Below, in pieces: positions 45,987-46,522 of a stretch of DNA of 46,522 nt (position 1 is the stretch's first letter; each line of letters begins with the position of its first letter). The position numbers and the translations under genes were made by a program. The notes below the pieces were generated by a model that saw only the letters and a program-made list of their open reading frames with translations, ran no database searches and was not told the DNA's origin. Origin of the DNA: an uncultured Acetatifactor sp. (GTDB lineage Bacteria > Bacillota > Clostridia > Lachnospirales > Lachnospiraceae); NCBI GenBank assembly GCA_910584235.1, contig CAJTZD010000031.1:1-46522 (forward strand), read 5' to 3'.

Positions 45987-46522
45987 ATGAAGACTAGGAT
46001 AACAGAGCTTTTGGGAACGGAGCATCCCCTGATCCAGGGCGGTATGGCATGGGTGGCGGAATGCCGTCTGGCCGCTGCGGTTTCCCGGGCGGGCGGCTTT
46101 GGCATCATCGGCGCCGGCGCGGCGCCGGCCGGGTTTGTGCGGGAACAGATAAGAAGCTGCAGGGCCCTTACGGATAAGCCTTTTGGCGTGAATATCATGC
46201 TGATGAATCCTGAGGCGGCGGAAATCGCCAGAGTGGTGGCACAGGAGGGTGTGAAAGCAGTGACTACGGGCGCGGGCAATCCTGCCCGGTACATGGCAGA
46301 CTGGAAAGCGGCCGGTGTGAAAGTGATTCCGGTTGTGGCCAGCGTGGCACAGGCGAGGATGATGGAGCGGGCCGGCGCGGATGCCGTGGTGGCCGAGGGA
46401 ATGGAAGCCGGCGGACATATCGGCGCGTCCACTACCATGACGCTGGTGCCCCAGGTGGCGGACGCGGTGGACATTCCGGTGATTGCGGCGGGAGGTATCG
46501 GGGACGGCAGGGGATTTGCCGC
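45987..46522 (+). CDS. fabK: Enoyl-ACP reductase II, FabK (partial)
   Basis: First 178 codons of an FMN-dependent enoyl-ACP reductase; the gene runs off the window. MKTRITELLGTEHPLIQGGMAWVAECRLAAAVSRAGGFGIIGAG is the typical start, with the QGGMAWV FMN loop; PFGVNIMLMNPEA, VKAVTTGAGNPARYM, VVAEGMEAGGHIG (the His of the active site) and IPVIAAGGIGDGRG follow. FabK replaces FabI in many Firmicutes and makes the cell insensitive to triclosan at this step. The usual neighbours fabD, fabG and fabF are expected beyond the edge. AGGAG lies ahead of the ATG. Confidence 0.95.
   Translation, partial: MKTRITELLGTEHPLIQGGMAWVAECRLAAAVSRAGGFGIIGAGAAPAGFVREQIRSCRALTDKPFGVNIMLMNPEAAEIARVVAQEGVKAVTTGAGNPARYMADWKAAGVKVIPVVASVAQARMMERAGADAVVAEGMEAGGHIGASTTMTLVPQVADAVDIPVIAAGGIGDGRGFA

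Overview
The window looks like a chromosomal segment of a low-GC-phylum but fairly GC-rich gut anaerobe of the Clostridia, most likely Lachnospiraceae. The basis is the gene content: a PHP-containing DnaE, an acpP-fabK fatty-acid locus, fRMsr, a DUF6145-like small protein, an S-box metK, a SleB-type hydrolase and many LysM/G5/M23 and SH3 wall proteins. Ribosome binding sites (AGGAGG type) and promoters (TTGACA-N17-TATAAT type) are also Firmicute-like. There are no tRNAs, rRNAs, CRISPR arrays, phage genes or transposases. Gene assignments rest on motif recognition by eye, not on database searches.

Layout: galE (24-1040); a minus-strand block with a secreted PepSY-like protein, a histidine kinase/response regulator pair, a hemolysin III membrane protein and a conserved 88-aa protein (1376-5533); a plus-strand run with a small alarmone synthetase, a coiled-coil membrane protein with a structured leader, a flavin reductase, an M23 endopeptidase and murA (5882-11055). 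Next come a transglutaminase-like lipoprotein and a compact pilus-like locus: GspF/PilC platform, four short N-terminally anchored proteins and a PilT-type ATPase (11193-16272). An S-box (SAM-I) riboswitch and metK follow, then dnaE, pfkA, an rRNA/tRNA methyltransferase, a SleB-like hydrolase and an NfeD/SPFH pair (16302-26817). An AT-richer pair of glycan membrane enzymes (26965-30380) precedes argF, birA, a DUF6145-like gene, a truncated GNAT gene, coaX, dusB, a charged hypothetical protein and greA (30421-36966).

The last part is mostly on the minus strand: an ECF sigma/anti-sigma pair, a cation antiporter behind a yybP-ykoY (Mn2+) riboswitch, and an apparent three-gene unit (GH28-like protein, free-methionine sulfoxide reductase, zinc-ribbon/LRR membrane protein). 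On the plus strand at the right edge a fatty-acid operon (acpP, fabK cut by the window) starts behind three evenly spaced FabT-like palindromes.

The points I would follow up first are: (1) the pilus-like locus with a retraction-type ATPase but no extension ATPase, peptidase or ordinary pilin; (2) the 16-bp-phased triple operator before acpP; (3) the Mn2+ riboswitch on a CaCA antiporter; (4) a roughly 90-bp dispersed repeat found directly after two terminators, one copy carrying hairpin units that copy the top of the metK terminator; (5) a candidate shared binding site for the response regulator in front of its own operon and the PepSY gene.
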